A stretch of 50,656 bases of DNA from Candidatus Poribacteria bacterium (GTDB taxonomy: Bacteria > Poribacteria > WGA-4E > WGA-3G). Positions within the stretch are counted from its first letter, which is position 1. Every line of letters begins with the position of its first letter. Below the pieces are notes generated by a model that searched no databases, was not told the origin of the DNA, and worked only from the letters and a program-made list of their open reading frames with translations. The position numbers and the translations under genes are program-made. Positions 26,501 through 36,150 of this stretch are shown here, piece by piece. The stretch lies in assembly GCA_012267415.1 (NCBI GenBank), contig JAAXGN010000113.1:1-50656 (forward strand). The letters are read 5' to 3'.

Positions 26501-26999
26501 GGTGTTTTGGTATGTTCTGTAGATCTGCATGCGGATCAGGTTTCAGTGAACGTGGTATCTTCAATTCCGGCATTTTCAGTTCATTAAATGCTACCTGCTG
26601 TGCTGTAGTCAGTTCAGCATATATCTCCTTAAGGATGCCTTCAATCTCCTTGAGAAGCCTATTCCGCTGCACAAGGAATCTTCTTGCCTTACCACGTATC
26701 TGTAGCAGACTACGTTGTCTTTGTGCTAAGCTCAATCCACCATCATTTCGATATAGGTTCCTATCGCTTCTTAGCATACGATACTCTCGCACCTCAGAGT
26801 CAAATTCTCGTTTCTCAAATTCATAATCATCTATGATATCGCGAATCAGTTGCAGTTTCGGATATATTTTCTCTCGTTGCTCATGACTCAGCTCAAGTGC
26901 GGAACTGCTCTTATTTACATCCATCAACTTCACAGCACCCCCACATGCATAGAGAAAACTACAAGAGAATAAGATAGCATAACATTTACGAATTCTCAT
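26484..26999 (-). CDS. Small lipoprotein, Spy/CpxP-like helical
   Basis: 171 residues. The signal sequence ends with a lipobox-like FLYAC, with Cys at about 19. The remainder is nearly all alpha-helical and charged, and contains an ELTTAQQVAFNEL stretch resembling the LTxxQ motif of Spy/CpxP periplasmic chaperones. The match is weak. It converges on the nucleoside hydrolase gene. A degenerate copy of the pst-associated repeat (about 27000-27042) lies just upstream. Confidence 0.7.
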   Translation of the reverse strand: MRIRKCYAILFSCSFLYACGGAVKLMDVNKSSSALELSHEQREKIYPKLQLIRDIIDDYEFEKREFDSEVREYRMLRSDRNLYRNDGGLSLAQRQRSLLQIRGKARRFLVQRNRLLKEIEGILKEIYAELTTAQQVAFNELKMPELKIPRSLKPDPHADLQNIPKHLIGVQ

Positions 27000-27093
27000 C
27001 CTTTCACCATGATGCGTAGAGGCGAGGTCACCTCGCCCGTTAAGAAGTCTTCTCGTCCGTTAAGAAGTGTTTCATTAATTGTAAATTCCATGC

Positions 27094-28602
27094 TTAGTTA
27101 AGATCGTACAATTCTCCGTATTTTCTACGAAGATAATCTATGTAAGGTGTTATTGTCATTGACTGACCCGTAGCGCGTTCAATGATCTCTGGGGCAGTAA
27201 ACTTAGAACCGTGTTGATATACATTCTCTTTTAACCAGTTGTGAAGCGTACCAAATTCACCCTTCTCAATGTCATCTGTTATCTCAGGATGTGCTTCAAG
27301 TGCTTTAGCGAAGAACTGTGCACCTAATATATTTCCCAATGTATATCCTTGAAATGACCCACCAATAAGTCCAAAATACCAATGGACATCCTGCAGAACA
27401 CCATCTTTATCATCCGGTGGGACGATACCAAAATCCGCTTCAAATCGTTCACGCCAAGCGTTTGGTAAGTCCTTAATCTCCATCTCACCCTCCAAGAGTG
27501 CTAATTCAAAGTCAAAACGCAACATCACATGCAGATTATAGGTTACCTCATCAGCTTCCGTCCGGATGAGAGACCGTTCAACCTTATTGATTGCACGATG
27601 AAATGTATCCACAGAAACAGCACCCAGTTGTTCAGGAAAAAATGATTGCAGTTGTGGATAGAAACAATTCCAGAATCCCCTGCTACGTCCGACGATATTT
27701 TCCCATAGACGAGATTGACTCTCATGCACACCTGCTGAAGTACCACGTGCCAGAGGCGTGCCTTCATAATCCATGTTTATACCCTGTTCGTATAACGCAT
27801 GACCTGTTTCATGCATCGTGCAGAACATCGCTTCACCGAGGCTGTCCTCTTTGGCACGTGTTGTAATACGCACATCACCGAGTGAGAATTTCGTCATAAA
27901 AGGGTGATGCGTCATATCCTGTCGCCCACGATTTAGGTCATACCCAAACTTCTCAGCAACCTCCATACCAAACGCCAACTGTTTGTCTTCAGGATAGGTC
28001 TTATGTAGACAGGAATCGTCTGCTGGTGTCTGAGAAGTAATCGCAGACGCTATCGGGACGAGTTTTTCCCGTAATTCAGCAAAAACCTGACTGACGTCTG
28101 CAGCCTTCATACCGTAATCTCTCGGTTCAATTAAAGGATCTGCGATGTGATCATAACCAGGAAAGAAGTTAGCAGATTGTCTGCTATATTCAAGCGTTTT
28201 CTCAAGATAAGGACGAACGCTATCAAAGTCGTTTGCGGGTCGTGCTTCTATCCAAACCTGATACGATTCTGAAGTATGCGTTGTGACCTCTGCCAAGAAA
28301 TCCGATGGAATCTTTATCGCACGTTCATAGTGTCGACGTGTAACACGTAACAAACCAGCTTCATCAGAATCGTAGTCAAGATTCTCTTGATAAGGCTGTA
28401 ATGTGTCAAGTAGTTTACCGATAGTGGGGTCAGTAAACTTTTCGTGTGCCAAACGTCTTAGGGTTGCGCTCTGTCTTGCTCGTGCTGCCGCACCCCCAGG
28501 AGGCATATAGGTAGATTGATCCCAATAGAGCAGTCCAGCAGCGGATTGTATATCATTTATCTCAATGAGTCTGGTTTTGAGTTCTTGAAATTCGGATTGC
28601 AA
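27094..28602 (-). CDS. M32-family carboxypeptidase (Taq type)
   Basis: Zinc metallocarboxypeptidase that removes C-terminal residues; cytosolic. I place the start at TTG 28602, because AGGAGA lies 6 nt upstream of it, whereas the upstream ATG 28638 lacks a ribosome site. This gives 502 residues, the family length. The zinc motif HETGH (about 264-268) and the third ligand region HESQSR follow in order. FGLIGGSFQGYTLGN, ARGTSAGVHE and the N-terminal GLLYWDQSTYMP are also M32 hallmarks. Confidence 0.93.
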   Translation of the reverse strand: MQSEFQELKTRLIEINDIQSAAGLLYWDQSTYMPPGGAAARARQSATLRRLAHEKFTDPTIGKLLDTLQPYQENLDYDSDEAGLLRVTRRHYERAIKIPSDFLAEVTTHTSESYQVWIEARPANDFDSVRPYLEKTLEYSRQSANFFPGYDHIADPLIEPRDYGMKAADVSQVFAELREKLVPIASAITSQTPADDSCLHKTYPEDKQLAFGMEVAEKFGYDLNRGRQDMTHHPFMTKFSLGDVRITTRAKEDSLGEAMFCTMHETGHALYEQGINMDYEGTPLARGTSAGVHESQSRLWENIVGRSRGFWNCFYPQLQSFFPEQLGAVSVDTFHRAINKVERSLIRTEADEVTYNLHVMLRFDFELALLEGEMEIKDLPNAWRERFEADFGIVPPDDKDGVLQDVHWYFGLIGGSFQGYTLGNILGAQFFAKALEAHPEITDDIEKGEFGTLHNWLKENVYQHGSKFTAPEIIERATGQSMTITPYIDYLRRKYGELYDLN

Positions 28603-28787
28603 TGTAATTCTCCTAATGAACGGGTTAATCAGATACACAACATTTTATCACAGCAATGTGAAGTATTCAAATAAAATCTGGTATGTATAGTTATGGTTAC
28701 TTGTCTGAACTCCTGAACCAGGATGGACTTGATTTTTTTTTCGCAAAATGCTAATATACTCCAAGATTAGCGATGGGTTGTGTGATA

Positions 28788-30247
28788 ATGAGACGATTTG
28801 GAACGCAAGGTCCAGTTTATCCAGAAAAGCATTATATCGTCAACCGAAAGGCAGAACTTGATGAATTCAATGCACGCGTTGAAGATGGACGTTATATCGT
28901 CATCTTCGCGCCACGGCAAACTGGCAAGACTACATTTTTTCATTGGTCCCTTGAAACACTCACGACTCAAAATCCATCCTATTTGACAATTAGATTAGAT
29001 TTTCAAGTCATGCGTAATATTTCTGAGGTCATCTTCTATCAGAGACTCTATCAGATGTTCTGCAGAGAGTTAAAACAAGAACTTGAGAAGACGAAAATAA
29101 CGGTTTCCTCAGAACTTACACGCTTACTGGAGAGCACGCAACTAACTGACTCTTTTTCAATGATTACTTTTTTTCAAGACCTTTCTGGTCTTTTGCAAAA
29201 CAGAAAAATTGTTATCATAATTGATGAGTTTGACGGTATTCCTACGGAAGTTGTAAGTGATTTTTTGTATGCACTCAGACCCATCTATCTTTCTAAAGAA
29301 CCGAAATGTCCACACAGTGTCGGAATTGTCGGTGTCCAAAGCATCGCACAACTCAACTACGACCGATCCATCTCTCCCTTCAATGTTCAAGACGAGTTTT
29401 TTCTTCCTAACTTCACACTTGAACAGGTGCATGAATTGCTCGGACAATACACAGAGGAAGTAGGACAAACATTTGAAACAGAAGTCATAATGTCTATACA
29501 CAAGCAGAGTGCAGGACAACCGTTCCTCGTGAACAGATTAGCACAGATTCTAACGGATGAGTTGGATATACCGAAGACGAAAACCATCAAAATGAATCAT
29601 TTCACACAAGCGCATAACAGGCTGCTTCACGAACATAACACGAACATTGACCACCTAACAACAAACATCCGCAGAAATCCCCGTTTTGAAAATATTCTGA
29701 TGCGAATAACGGCTTCTGACGATGGATTGCATTTCAACCTTCGCGACGACCAAATCAGTGAACTTGCAACTTTTGGCGTAATAAAGCAGGGAGCGGATGG
29801 CATGTGTGAAATTGCTAACCCAATCTATTTTTATTGCATCTTACAGACATTCAAACCGACAATAAATGGATTAGAACAAGCATATCTTCCTGAAGATACA
29901 AGAGATGGATTCCTGGATTACCTGTCTAAGTCTGGACACATTGAGATGGATGCATTGCTTGATAACTTCAGGGATTTTATCGCGCGGGTAGGTTTTAGCA
30001 TACTGCAAGTGCCAGATACGCCACAAGAATCAGTTGGCAGGCATCTCCTCTTTGCCTACCTTGAACAGTTTGTACTGATTGTCGGTGGATTTATGCACAT
30101 AGAGGTTCAAATCTCAAATCGGAAGGGGCATCGGAGGGATACTATGTTGTTTTTGACCACCGCACGCATCCGGAACAACTTACGGAAATAGAAAAGATAG
30201 ATGGATATGACATCAGAAGTTATGTCATTCCTGTAATACAGGAATAA
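28788..30247 (+). pseudogene. AAA-like ATPase with PD-(D/E)XK-type tail, internally deleted and frameshifted
   Basis: The reading frame (start ATG 28773 or 28788) carries Walker A APRQTGKTT, Walker B IIIDEFDG and the usual helical and winged-helix region to about residue 445. It then runs off-frame to a stop at 30191. A second frame resumes at about 30119 with SEGASEGYYVVFDHR and continues to IPVIQE and TAA at 30247. That is the typical end of this family's C-terminal PD-(D/E)XK-like domain. The part holding the nuclease core is missing. A tandem TCAAATC sits exactly at the junction (30107-30120). The ATPase part may still be expressed. Confidence 0.82.
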
Positions 30248-30299
30248 ACCGTTGTTTAAAACTTATACAAATCTCACAAATGTGGTAAAATATGCTCAT

Positions 30300-30422
30300 A
30301 TTTAGACATTTCTGCCCCATCTGTTAGTTTGTTGTTTAATTCCTGCTTCCGTCTCTCGTGCCTCCGATTGAGGTCTTACTTGGACTCCACAGGCGTGTAT
30401 TCCCGTGCAACTCACGGTATAT
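30300..30422 (-). ncRNA. Candidate omega (right-end) guide RNA
   Basis: Downstream of tnpB on the same strand. Two small hairpins are visible: CCGTG/CACGG (30403-30417) and CCTC/GAGG (30361-30373). A GAAGCAGGAATT segment near 30340 resembles the conserved end that precedes the guide in TnpB-associated RNAs. The 3' limit is not resolved. Confidence 0.4.
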
Positions 30423-31516
30423 TATGATGGACACAAGTTGATGGCAGCGTTTAGGTCTCTATCAATACGGAGATCACATTCGCTGCAATGATACGTTCTA
30501 TCTGAAAGTGTCAAGTCTTGTATCTTGTGTCCACACCTGCTACATGTTTTACTACTTGCGAAGAAACTACCAGCTTTGACTATCTTAACTTTATGCCTAT
30601 CCGCTTTGTATTCCAGTTTAGACAGAAAACCACCTAAAGCACTATCTGATAACGCTTTTGCTATCTTTTTGTTCTTTAGCAAGTTCGTTATCTTTAGTGT
30701 TTCTATACCGATAGATGAAGCACGACGCACAATATCAGTCGTTGCTTTATGGTGTGCATCTTCACGGATACACGCTATACGATAATGGATGGCTTGCAGG
30801 CGTTTCTTTGCTTTTTGCCAGTTCTTACTATACCGCACTTTACGACTTTGTGAACGGTTAGCACGCCTCAACTTCTTTAGAAACCGTTGCAAAGGTCGCG
30901 GGTTCTCATACACAACACCATCAGAACACGTAGCAAGTGTTTTGATGCCTACATCTACACCTATCGGTTGCTTCGGTGTGATATGGAATAAACTGGATTG
31001 TTTGCCTTCTGCGACTATATCAACATTGACAAGGATTGAAGCAAACCATGTGCCGTTGCGTTTTGATACAACAACTCTGCGTATCTGTCCTTGCCACCGT
31101 AGTGCTTCACACATGCGTATCCAACCGATTTTAGGGAGGTATATGCGTTTGTCGTCAATGTCAATCGTATCGGGTCCGTTGTCCGCTTGATAAGATATTT
31201 TATCAGATCGTTTCTTGTGGACTGGATACCTATTTTGACCTTTCTGCCATCTATCTACAGCGTCATCAAAATTGTGAATCGCATTCTTACCAGCATTCTG
31301 TGATAGTTCTTTACACCAAGAAAACTTATCATACTTTACAGCGTTAAACTCTTTCTTTAGGTCGTAGCAACTACGCCACTCGCCAACTGCTCTACCAGCA
31401 TTAAATGATGATAAGGCAAAGTTGTAAGCAACACGCGCGAAGCCACAATGTTTTGACATTGCTGTTGCTTGCTTATTATTCGGATTGAGTTCTATCTGCT
31501 GTGTCCTGAGTATCAA
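30422..31516 (-). CDS. tnpB: TnpB RNA-guided endonuclease of IS607 element
   Basis: 364 residues. RuvC catalytic residues are all present: Asp188 in IGVDVGIK, Glu272 in GIETLKITNLL and Asp354 in DRDLNAA. The four-Cys zinc ribbon (Cys325, Cys328, Cys344, Cys347) is intact. The N-terminal helix-turn-helix start LNPNNKQATAM...FARVAYNFAL is typical. TnpB proteins cleave DNA next to the transposon end using a guide RNA made from the 3' end of their own transcript, which keeps the element in the genome. Everything suggests an active copy. Confidence 0.95.
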   Translation of the reverse strand: MILRTQQIELNPNNKQATAMSKHCGFARVAYNFALSSFNAGRAVGEWRSCYDLKKEFNAVKYDKFSWCKELSQNAGKNAIHNFDDAVDRWQKGQNRYPVHKKRSDKISYQADNGPDTIDIDDKRIYLPKIGWIRMCEALRWQGQIRRVVVSKRNGTWFASILVNVDIVAEGKQSSLFHITPKQPIGVDVGIKTLATCSDGVVYENPRPLQRFLKKLRRANRSQSRKVRYSKNWQKAKKRLQAIHYRIACIREDAHHKATTDIVRRASSIGIETLKITNLLKNKKIAKALSDSALGGFLSKLEYKADRHKVKIVKAGSFFASSKTCSRCGHKIQDLTLSDRTYHCSECDLRIDRDLNAAINLCPS

Positions 31517-32153
31517 AATTCAACGCCATCTGGACAGAAGCATGTTCATCACCAACAATCTCCTGTATCGCTTCTGCCATTTTCTTAGATTTATGTGATT
31601 TTCTGCCATAAAGTTTCGCACAAAATACAGTCATGATTTCCATAACATCTTGTGTCAGTTCTTCTTCAAATGATGGTTGTTCGCCTTTGTTTGTGATGAC
31701 AACTTCTATGCCTTTCATTTCGCAAATACGGAAGATAATCTCCGCACCAAATCGTAGAAGTCTATCTTTGTGGGTTAAGACAATACGTGCTGCACGCCCA
31801 AAAACAATGATTTCAAGCAGTTCTAACAAGCCGTTCTTCTTATAGTTCATACCACTGCCTAAGTCTTTGATTACAATTGTGTCCCAACCATTCTTATTAC
31901 AATATGCCTCAAGGACAGCATGCTGTCGCTCCAAATCCTCCTTCTGGTCACGACTTGAGACTCTGGCATAAGCGATTGTCGGATATTGTATATCCTTTGC
32001 ACCTAACAACTCTTGCACACTATAAAGCCGTGTACCTTTAGGTGTTCGCTTGGCAGGTTGAATAAAACCACCATCTTCCCATCTTCTTAACGTTTGTGGA
32101 TTCACACCAAGCAGTTTTGATGCTTCACCAATCTTAATAAATCTATCGTTCAT
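31476..32153 (-). CDS. tnpA: IS607 serine recombinase (TnpA) with MerR-type helix-turn-helix
   Basis: 225 residues from ATG 32153. An N-terminal helix-turn-helix (IGEASKLLGVNPQTLRRWEDGG, in pieces IGEASKLLG and NPQTLRRWED) precedes a small serine-recombinase domain with catalytic Ser66 in YARVSSRDQKEDLERQ and a conserved HKDRLLRFG. It catalyses excision and insertion of the element. A TTG earlier (32189) is the -35 hexamer, not the start. It overlaps tnpB by 41 nt. The helix-turn-helix placed before the catalytic domain is the IS607 hallmark. Confidence 0.93.
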   Translation of the reverse strand: MNDRFIKIGEASKLLGVNPQTLRRWEDGGFIQPAKRTPKGTRLYSVQELLGAKDIQYPTIAYARVSSRDQKEDLERQHAVLEAYCNKNGWDTIVIKDLGSGMNYKKNGLLELLEIIVFGRAARIVLTHKDRLLRFGAEIIFRICEMKGIEVVITNKGEQPSFEEELTQDVMEIMTVFCAKLYGRKSHKSKKMAEAIQEIVGDEHASVQMALNFDTQDTADRTQSE

Positions 32154-32158
32154 ACAAA

Positions 32159-32189
32159 CATAATAACATATTTTACATATACTTGTCAA
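32159..32189 (-). promoter_or_regulatory. Promoter of tnpA, giving a near-leaderless transcript
   Basis: On the minus strand TTGACA (32189-32184) and TATTAT (32165-32160 region) are separated by 17-18 bp. Only about 6 nt separate the -10 from ATG 32153, and no Shine-Dalgarno is present. Confidence 0.6.
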
Positions 32190-32259
32190 GTATATTTTCT
32201 TACAATGTATAGATTATTTAGATATGAATAGATTTGTATAGATTTGATACTATTTTAGC

Positions 32260-32920
32260 GTGCAGTTACTTACCCTATGTAGGCCAGAATCCCAATGGAT
32301 GCAAGTATAAATATCTGTGTTCACAAACCCCCTAATTCGTCCTGCATGGAGACGTTAACCCGCGCATTTTTTGTTCGGACAGACAATCTCAGCTGTAGCA
32401 CATTCATCCTTGATTGTGCTTCTTTGGGCAACAACCATCGTTCATTACGTCTCTCTTCACAACATGGATAAGACACAATTCTTAGCAGATACTTTATCGC
32501 GTGGGATGACGTGCTTCGTAGCACAATCAAGATGAATGTGCTACGGCTTAATAACACCAAATGCTTAGCAGATACTTTAGGGCGTGTAAAGTTCTCGTCA
32601 ATAGAGGTGTGAAATTAGCAATCTCCTCTGTCCTTAGCTGACAGAGCACCTGATAATTGTGAAAATACCTTGCCAATCTATGTAACTTGTCCAAAACACC
32701 CTTCCGCGTAATCCGTGTTCTCCGTGTAATCCGCGATTCTGACAAGAACAGTGACAATTACTTTACACACCCGATTTTATGTATATACCCATTGTCATGT
32801 GTGATTTCAAGACTTTGCCATATCTTTAACACACAAATTAGAAACGTTTGAAACAAAATTATGGTAAAATTGCTGTAATTCAGGTAGAATGGTTAGTTAA
32901 AATCTCAGAAAGGAATATAA
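32260..32920. repeat. Gene-free region packed with inverted and direct repeats
   Basis: No credible gene. A large inverted repeat (32395-32420 with 32520-32544, one or two mismatches) encloses about 100 bp. A direct repeat CTTAGCAGATACTTTA occurs twice (about 32480 and 32563). A second inverted pair GTGTAAAG/CTTTACAC brackets 32584-32768; the first arm's sequence recurs at about 48295. These look like decayed small repeat elements between the insertion element and the phosphate locus. Confidence 0.7.
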
Positions 32921-34837
32921 ATGAAGAAGCTCGCATTTTATACAGTATTTTTCCTTATCGCATCATCAGTTTTTGCACAAAACATCACATTTACAGAAAT
33001 ACAGTGGCGTGAAGACATGCTGCTTTCTAAAGAACCTGTCGTGACAGGTTTTGAGGGCGCGTATGCAATTGTTGAATTTGAAACGCTGATAGATGCACCG
33101 CCATCAGTTGCATATTACGGTGTACCACATACTGAGGGTAATCTAACGACACCTCGATACCGAAAAAGCGCAAAAGGAACGCATATTGACAACAAAAAGA
33201 CACACCACCAAGTTAAAATGGATATATCCAAACTTGAAGACGTACATTACGACACGGGGTTGATTGCGAACAATGGTGGCGTGATTGTCTACAGAATAGA
33301 AGTCTTTGATACACGCATACAAACCACACGCGCGTATGATAGACAACTGAGATATGAACGGGATGGGAAACCCAAAACAGGTACATACACATCACTCGTC
33401 GCTCTAACAGAGGGACCTTTCCTTGATCTTGTCACTCATGATTCAGCAGTCATATCTTGGGAGACAAATAAACCCACAGAAGGACGAGTCTTAACGGATA
33501 ATAGAGAATTTCTGTCGTTAGAACCTTCTATACGACACGAAGTGCAGTTGACAAGACTGAAACCGAATACTGTTTATACATATAGAGTCAATTACGGAAC
33601 CCTGACACCAGCTTATGTATTCAAGACCGCGCCAATGTCTGGCACCAGAGCAGCCTTTAAGTTTGGCTTTATGTCAGATTCACGGGCAGGTGTTGGGGGA
33701 GGCGAACGCGCACAGAACGGAGTCAATGCAAAAGACCTCGGAAGATTCGCAATAGAACTCTATAACAGAAAAGCAGATTTCGTGTGTTTCGGTGGAGACC
33801 TTATCAACGGATATACTTCTGATGTGAAGGACTATGAATCTCAACTTGAAACATGGAAACGCACAATTCAACCCGTCGGCGCGAATATCCCCTTCTATGA
33901 ATCTATCGGAAACCATGAACAGGTCGGTAAATACTACAAGGTCGTTACCCCACAACTAAAAGCAGGTGAATATTATATCCAATTTGCCGGCACAATCGGA
34001 AATCAGAGTGCTGAATCCATCTTCGCTAAGGAATTTGTTAATCCTACGGACAGTCGCTACGCAATCGGGATACCTGATCCAGAGGTAAAAGGCAATAATA
34101 AAATGGGGGGTGAAAATACAGGACCATCCTACCATGAGAATGTCTACTCATTCAACTACGGCAGAGTACATTTTATCTCATTAAACTCTAATTACTGGTC
34201 TACGGGTTTTAGAAACCAAAGTGCCTTCGGTCAAAAATCTCAGGATAAAGCAGTCATAAATATCGCTTTAGAACATCTCGGTGGAAATAGAGAAGGTTAC
34301 GTTATGAAAAACCAGATGGAGTGGCTTGATAAAGAACTAACCGCAGCAGAAATGGACATAAATGTTGATTGGATTTTCATCATACTTCATGAACCCCCAT
34401 TTCCAAATGGAGGACATGTTAAGGACGCTATGTTTTGGGGAACACCTGGAAGTGGTGAACTCGGCGGATACAACGACAAGACCGCACCCATGGGAGATGT
34501 CATTGATATGCGTAACAGGTTCTGGAAAATAGTCTCAAGTAGATCAAAAGTATTAGGTGTCCTTTGTGGGGATGAACATAATTATAGCCGAACCCTAATT
34601 GATTCATCAATACATCCAGACTTTAAGCATCCCGTATGGCAGATTGTCAGCGGTGGATGTGGCGCGCCATATTACGTTCAAGACAAATCCGTTCCATGGG
34701 TTGCCAATGTCAAAGCGTTCACAATTGATAAACATTTCTGTTTATTCTCTGTTGATGGAAAAAGGGTCGGATTAGAAGTCTACAATGATAGTAATCAGTT
34801 GTTGGACAGCATTGACAATCTCACCACAATCCGATAA
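32921..34837 (+). CDS. Secreted metallophosphoesterase (purple acid phosphatase-like)
   Basis: 638 residues. A clear signal peptide (1-20, cleavage near VFAQ) is followed by a fibronectin-like beta domain (about 110-235; LTRLKPNTVYTYRVNYGT). The phosphatase domain has GFMSDSRAG, GGDLINGY, GNHEQ, ILHEPPFPNGGH and CGDEHNYSR. The first metal motif reads Asp-Ser-Arg rather than Asp-x-His, and the last Gly-Asp-Glu-His rather than Gly-His-x-His. It likely releases phosphate from organic esters outside the cytoplasm, fitting its place just upstream of the pst genes. AAAGGA precedes the ATG by 7 nt. Confidence 0.9.
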   Translation: MKKLAFYTVFFLIASSVFAQNITFTEIQWREDMLLSKEPVVTGFEGAYAIVEFETLIDAPPSVAYYGVPHTEGNLTTPRYRKSAKGTHIDNKKTHHQVKMDISKLEDVHYDTGLIANNGGVIVYRIEVFDTRIQTTRAYDRQLRYERDGKPKTGTYTSLVALTEGPFLDLVTHDSAVISWETNKPTEGRVLTDNREFLSLEPSIRHEVQLTRLKPNTVYTYRVNYGTLTPAYVFKTAPMSGTRAAFKFGFMSDSRAGVGGGERAQNGVNAKDLGRFAIELYNRKADFVCFGGDLINGYTSDVKDYESQLETWKRTIQPVGANIPFYESIGNHEQVGKYYKVVTPQLKAGEYYIQFAGTIGNQSAESIFAKEFVNPTDSRYAIGIPDPEVKGNNKMGGENTGPSYHENVYSFNYGRVHFISLNSNYWSTGFRNQSAFGQKSQDKAVINIALEHLGGNREGYVMKNQMEWLDKELTAAEMDINVDWIFIILHEPPFPNGGHVKDAMFWGTPGSGELGGYNDKTAPMGDVIDMRNRFWKIVSSRSKVLGVLCGDEHNYSRTLIDSSIHPDFKHPVWQIVSGGCGAPYYVQDKSVPWVANVKAFTIDKHFCLFSVDGKRVGLEVYNDSNQLLDSIDNLTTIR

Positions 34838-34923
34838 ATACGTCAGGAAAATCTCATAATGACAGATATAATATCCAGTTTTGTCTTATTTTCGTAACAA
34901 TTGATCGCTATAATATTAGTATA

Positions 34924-35067
34924 TAGTAAAATTATTGTTTAATGAGATTTTTCACCCAAACAACGATGACGAAGACCACCCATCGTAGGGGCGAGGTCAT
35001 CTCGTCCGTTGTGTGAGGTCACCTCGTCCGTTGTGGCGTGTTACTTTAATTCTGAAATTCACTATAA
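34924..35067. repeat. Copy A of the ~140-bp repeat that flanks the pst cluster
   Basis: Shares long stretches with copy B at 42721-42858: TAGTAAA..., TTAATGAGA, TTTCACCC, ACAACGATGA, GAAGACCACC, ATCGTAGGGGCGAGG, then TTAATTCT and CACNATAA. It contains two tandem copies of a GAGGTCANCTCGTCCGTT unit, while copy B has one. Each copy lies upstream of a pst/pho gene. Confidence 0.8.
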
Positions 35068-35108
35068 GCAAGTTTGAATATTAAATATGCAGGTGGCACG
35101 TTGATGAT

Positions 35109-35127
35109 GGGCGGGGAGACCCCGCCC
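35109..35127. repeat. GC-rich perfect hairpin upstream of pstS
   Basis: GGGCGGGG pairs with CCCCGCCC around AGA. It is very GC-rich in an AT-rich setting. It belongs to the same family of GAGGTC-type repeat hairpins found nearby. Confidence 0.6.
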
Positions 35128-35214
35128 CTACGGGTTCGGAGTCTGTAGGAGAATCTGAAAATTGATAATTCCTTATTTAATATTGCTTAGAATTGAATAT
35201 TGGAGGTAGTTTCC

Positions 35215-36132
35215 ATGCAGTACGCAAGTTGGATTAGAATTGGTGTCATTCTCATACTTGTCTTAGCCATTTACGGTTTTGTCTTCCACAGTAGTTCAAG
35301 TGATGAAAATGCCACAAACGGAACAAATGTCCAAGGGACAAAAACCATCATAAAAAATAAAGGTTCAGATACAATAGTGAATCTTGCACAGGCTTGGGCA
35401 GAAGAATATTCAAATGACAAAGTATCTATTGAAGTATCAGGTGGTGGCTCAGGAACAGGTATCGCATCGTTGATCAATGGCACAGTCAATATAGCAAACT
35501 GCAGTCGTCAAATAAAAGACAAAGAGAAGCAACAAGCCATAGATAACACCGGCAAAGAACCGATAGAGTTTATCGTAGGATACGATGCACTCGCAGTATA
35601 TGTGCACAAAGAAAATCCAATAGATAAAATCACTATACCACAACTCGCAGAGATATATGGAGAAGATGGGACGATAACAAGATGGGACAACCTCGGTGTT
35701 GTCAATTCCGGTTGTAGTAGTGACAAAATCATACGGATTAGTCGTCAGTCAAACTCTGGTACATATTTCTATTTTAGAGAAGCACTCCTCGGTAAAGAAC
35801 GCGATTTTGAGTTAGGTTCGTTAGATTTACACGGGTCAAAAGATGTCGTTGAGGTCGTGGGACGAACACTTTGTGCTATCGGTTATAGTGGAATGGGATA
35901 CACTACTGATCATGTTAAAATGCTAAAAGTCGCAACAGAACTTGATGCACCCTACTATGCACCGAATCTTGAGAATGTTCTTACCAAATCATACCCCATT
36001 GCACGTCCACTGTATATGTATTCTCTCGGAGAACCAACTGGAGAAGCGAAGGCATATCTTGACTGGATTCTGTCTCCTGAAGGACAAAAAATTGTTGAGG
36101 AACGCGGTTTTGTGCCGTTACAAAGTAATTAA
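35215..36132 (+). CDS. pstS: Phosphate-binding protein PstS
   Basis: 305 residues from ATG 35215, which has GGAGG eight bases upstream; the TTG at 35200 would place the ribosome site inside the gene. Residues ~8-26 form a single membrane helix with no lipobox Cys, so it is probably anchored rather than lipid-modified. The phosphate-pocket segments are KGSDTIVNLAQAW, VSGGGSGTGIASLING and SRQSNSGTYFYF. It captures phosphate outside the membrane and delivers it to PstC/PstA. It starts the ten-gene phosphate cluster. Confidence 0.93.
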   Translation: MQYASWIRIGVILILVLAIYGFVFHSSSSDENATNGTNVQGTKTIIKNKGSDTIVNLAQAWAEEYSNDKVSIEVSGGGSGTGIASLINGTVNIANCSRQIKDKEKQQAIDNTGKEPIEFIVGYDALAVYVHKENPIDKITIPQLAEIYGEDGTITRWDNLGVVNSGCSSDKIIRISRQSNSGTYFYFREALLGKERDFELGSLDLHGSKDVVEVVGRTLCAIGYSGMGYTTDHVKMLKVATELDAPYYAPNLENVLTKSYPIARPLYMYSLGEPTGEAKAYLDWILSPEGQKIVEERGFVPLQSN

Positions 36133-36150
36133 AGGATATTCCAACATTTG

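Larger units (their letters stand above)
30300..32260 (-). mobile_element. IS607-family insertion element
   Basis: A complete two-gene element on the minus strand: a MerR-type helix-turn-helix serine recombinase followed by TnpB, overlapping by 41 nt. IS607 elements make no target duplications and lack terminal inverted repeats, so the ends given are estimates. The left side (plus coordinates about 32200-32245) has three copies of ATAGATT, possible recombinase sites. The right side (30300-30420) carries short hairpins expected for the guide RNA region. Confidence 0.8.
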
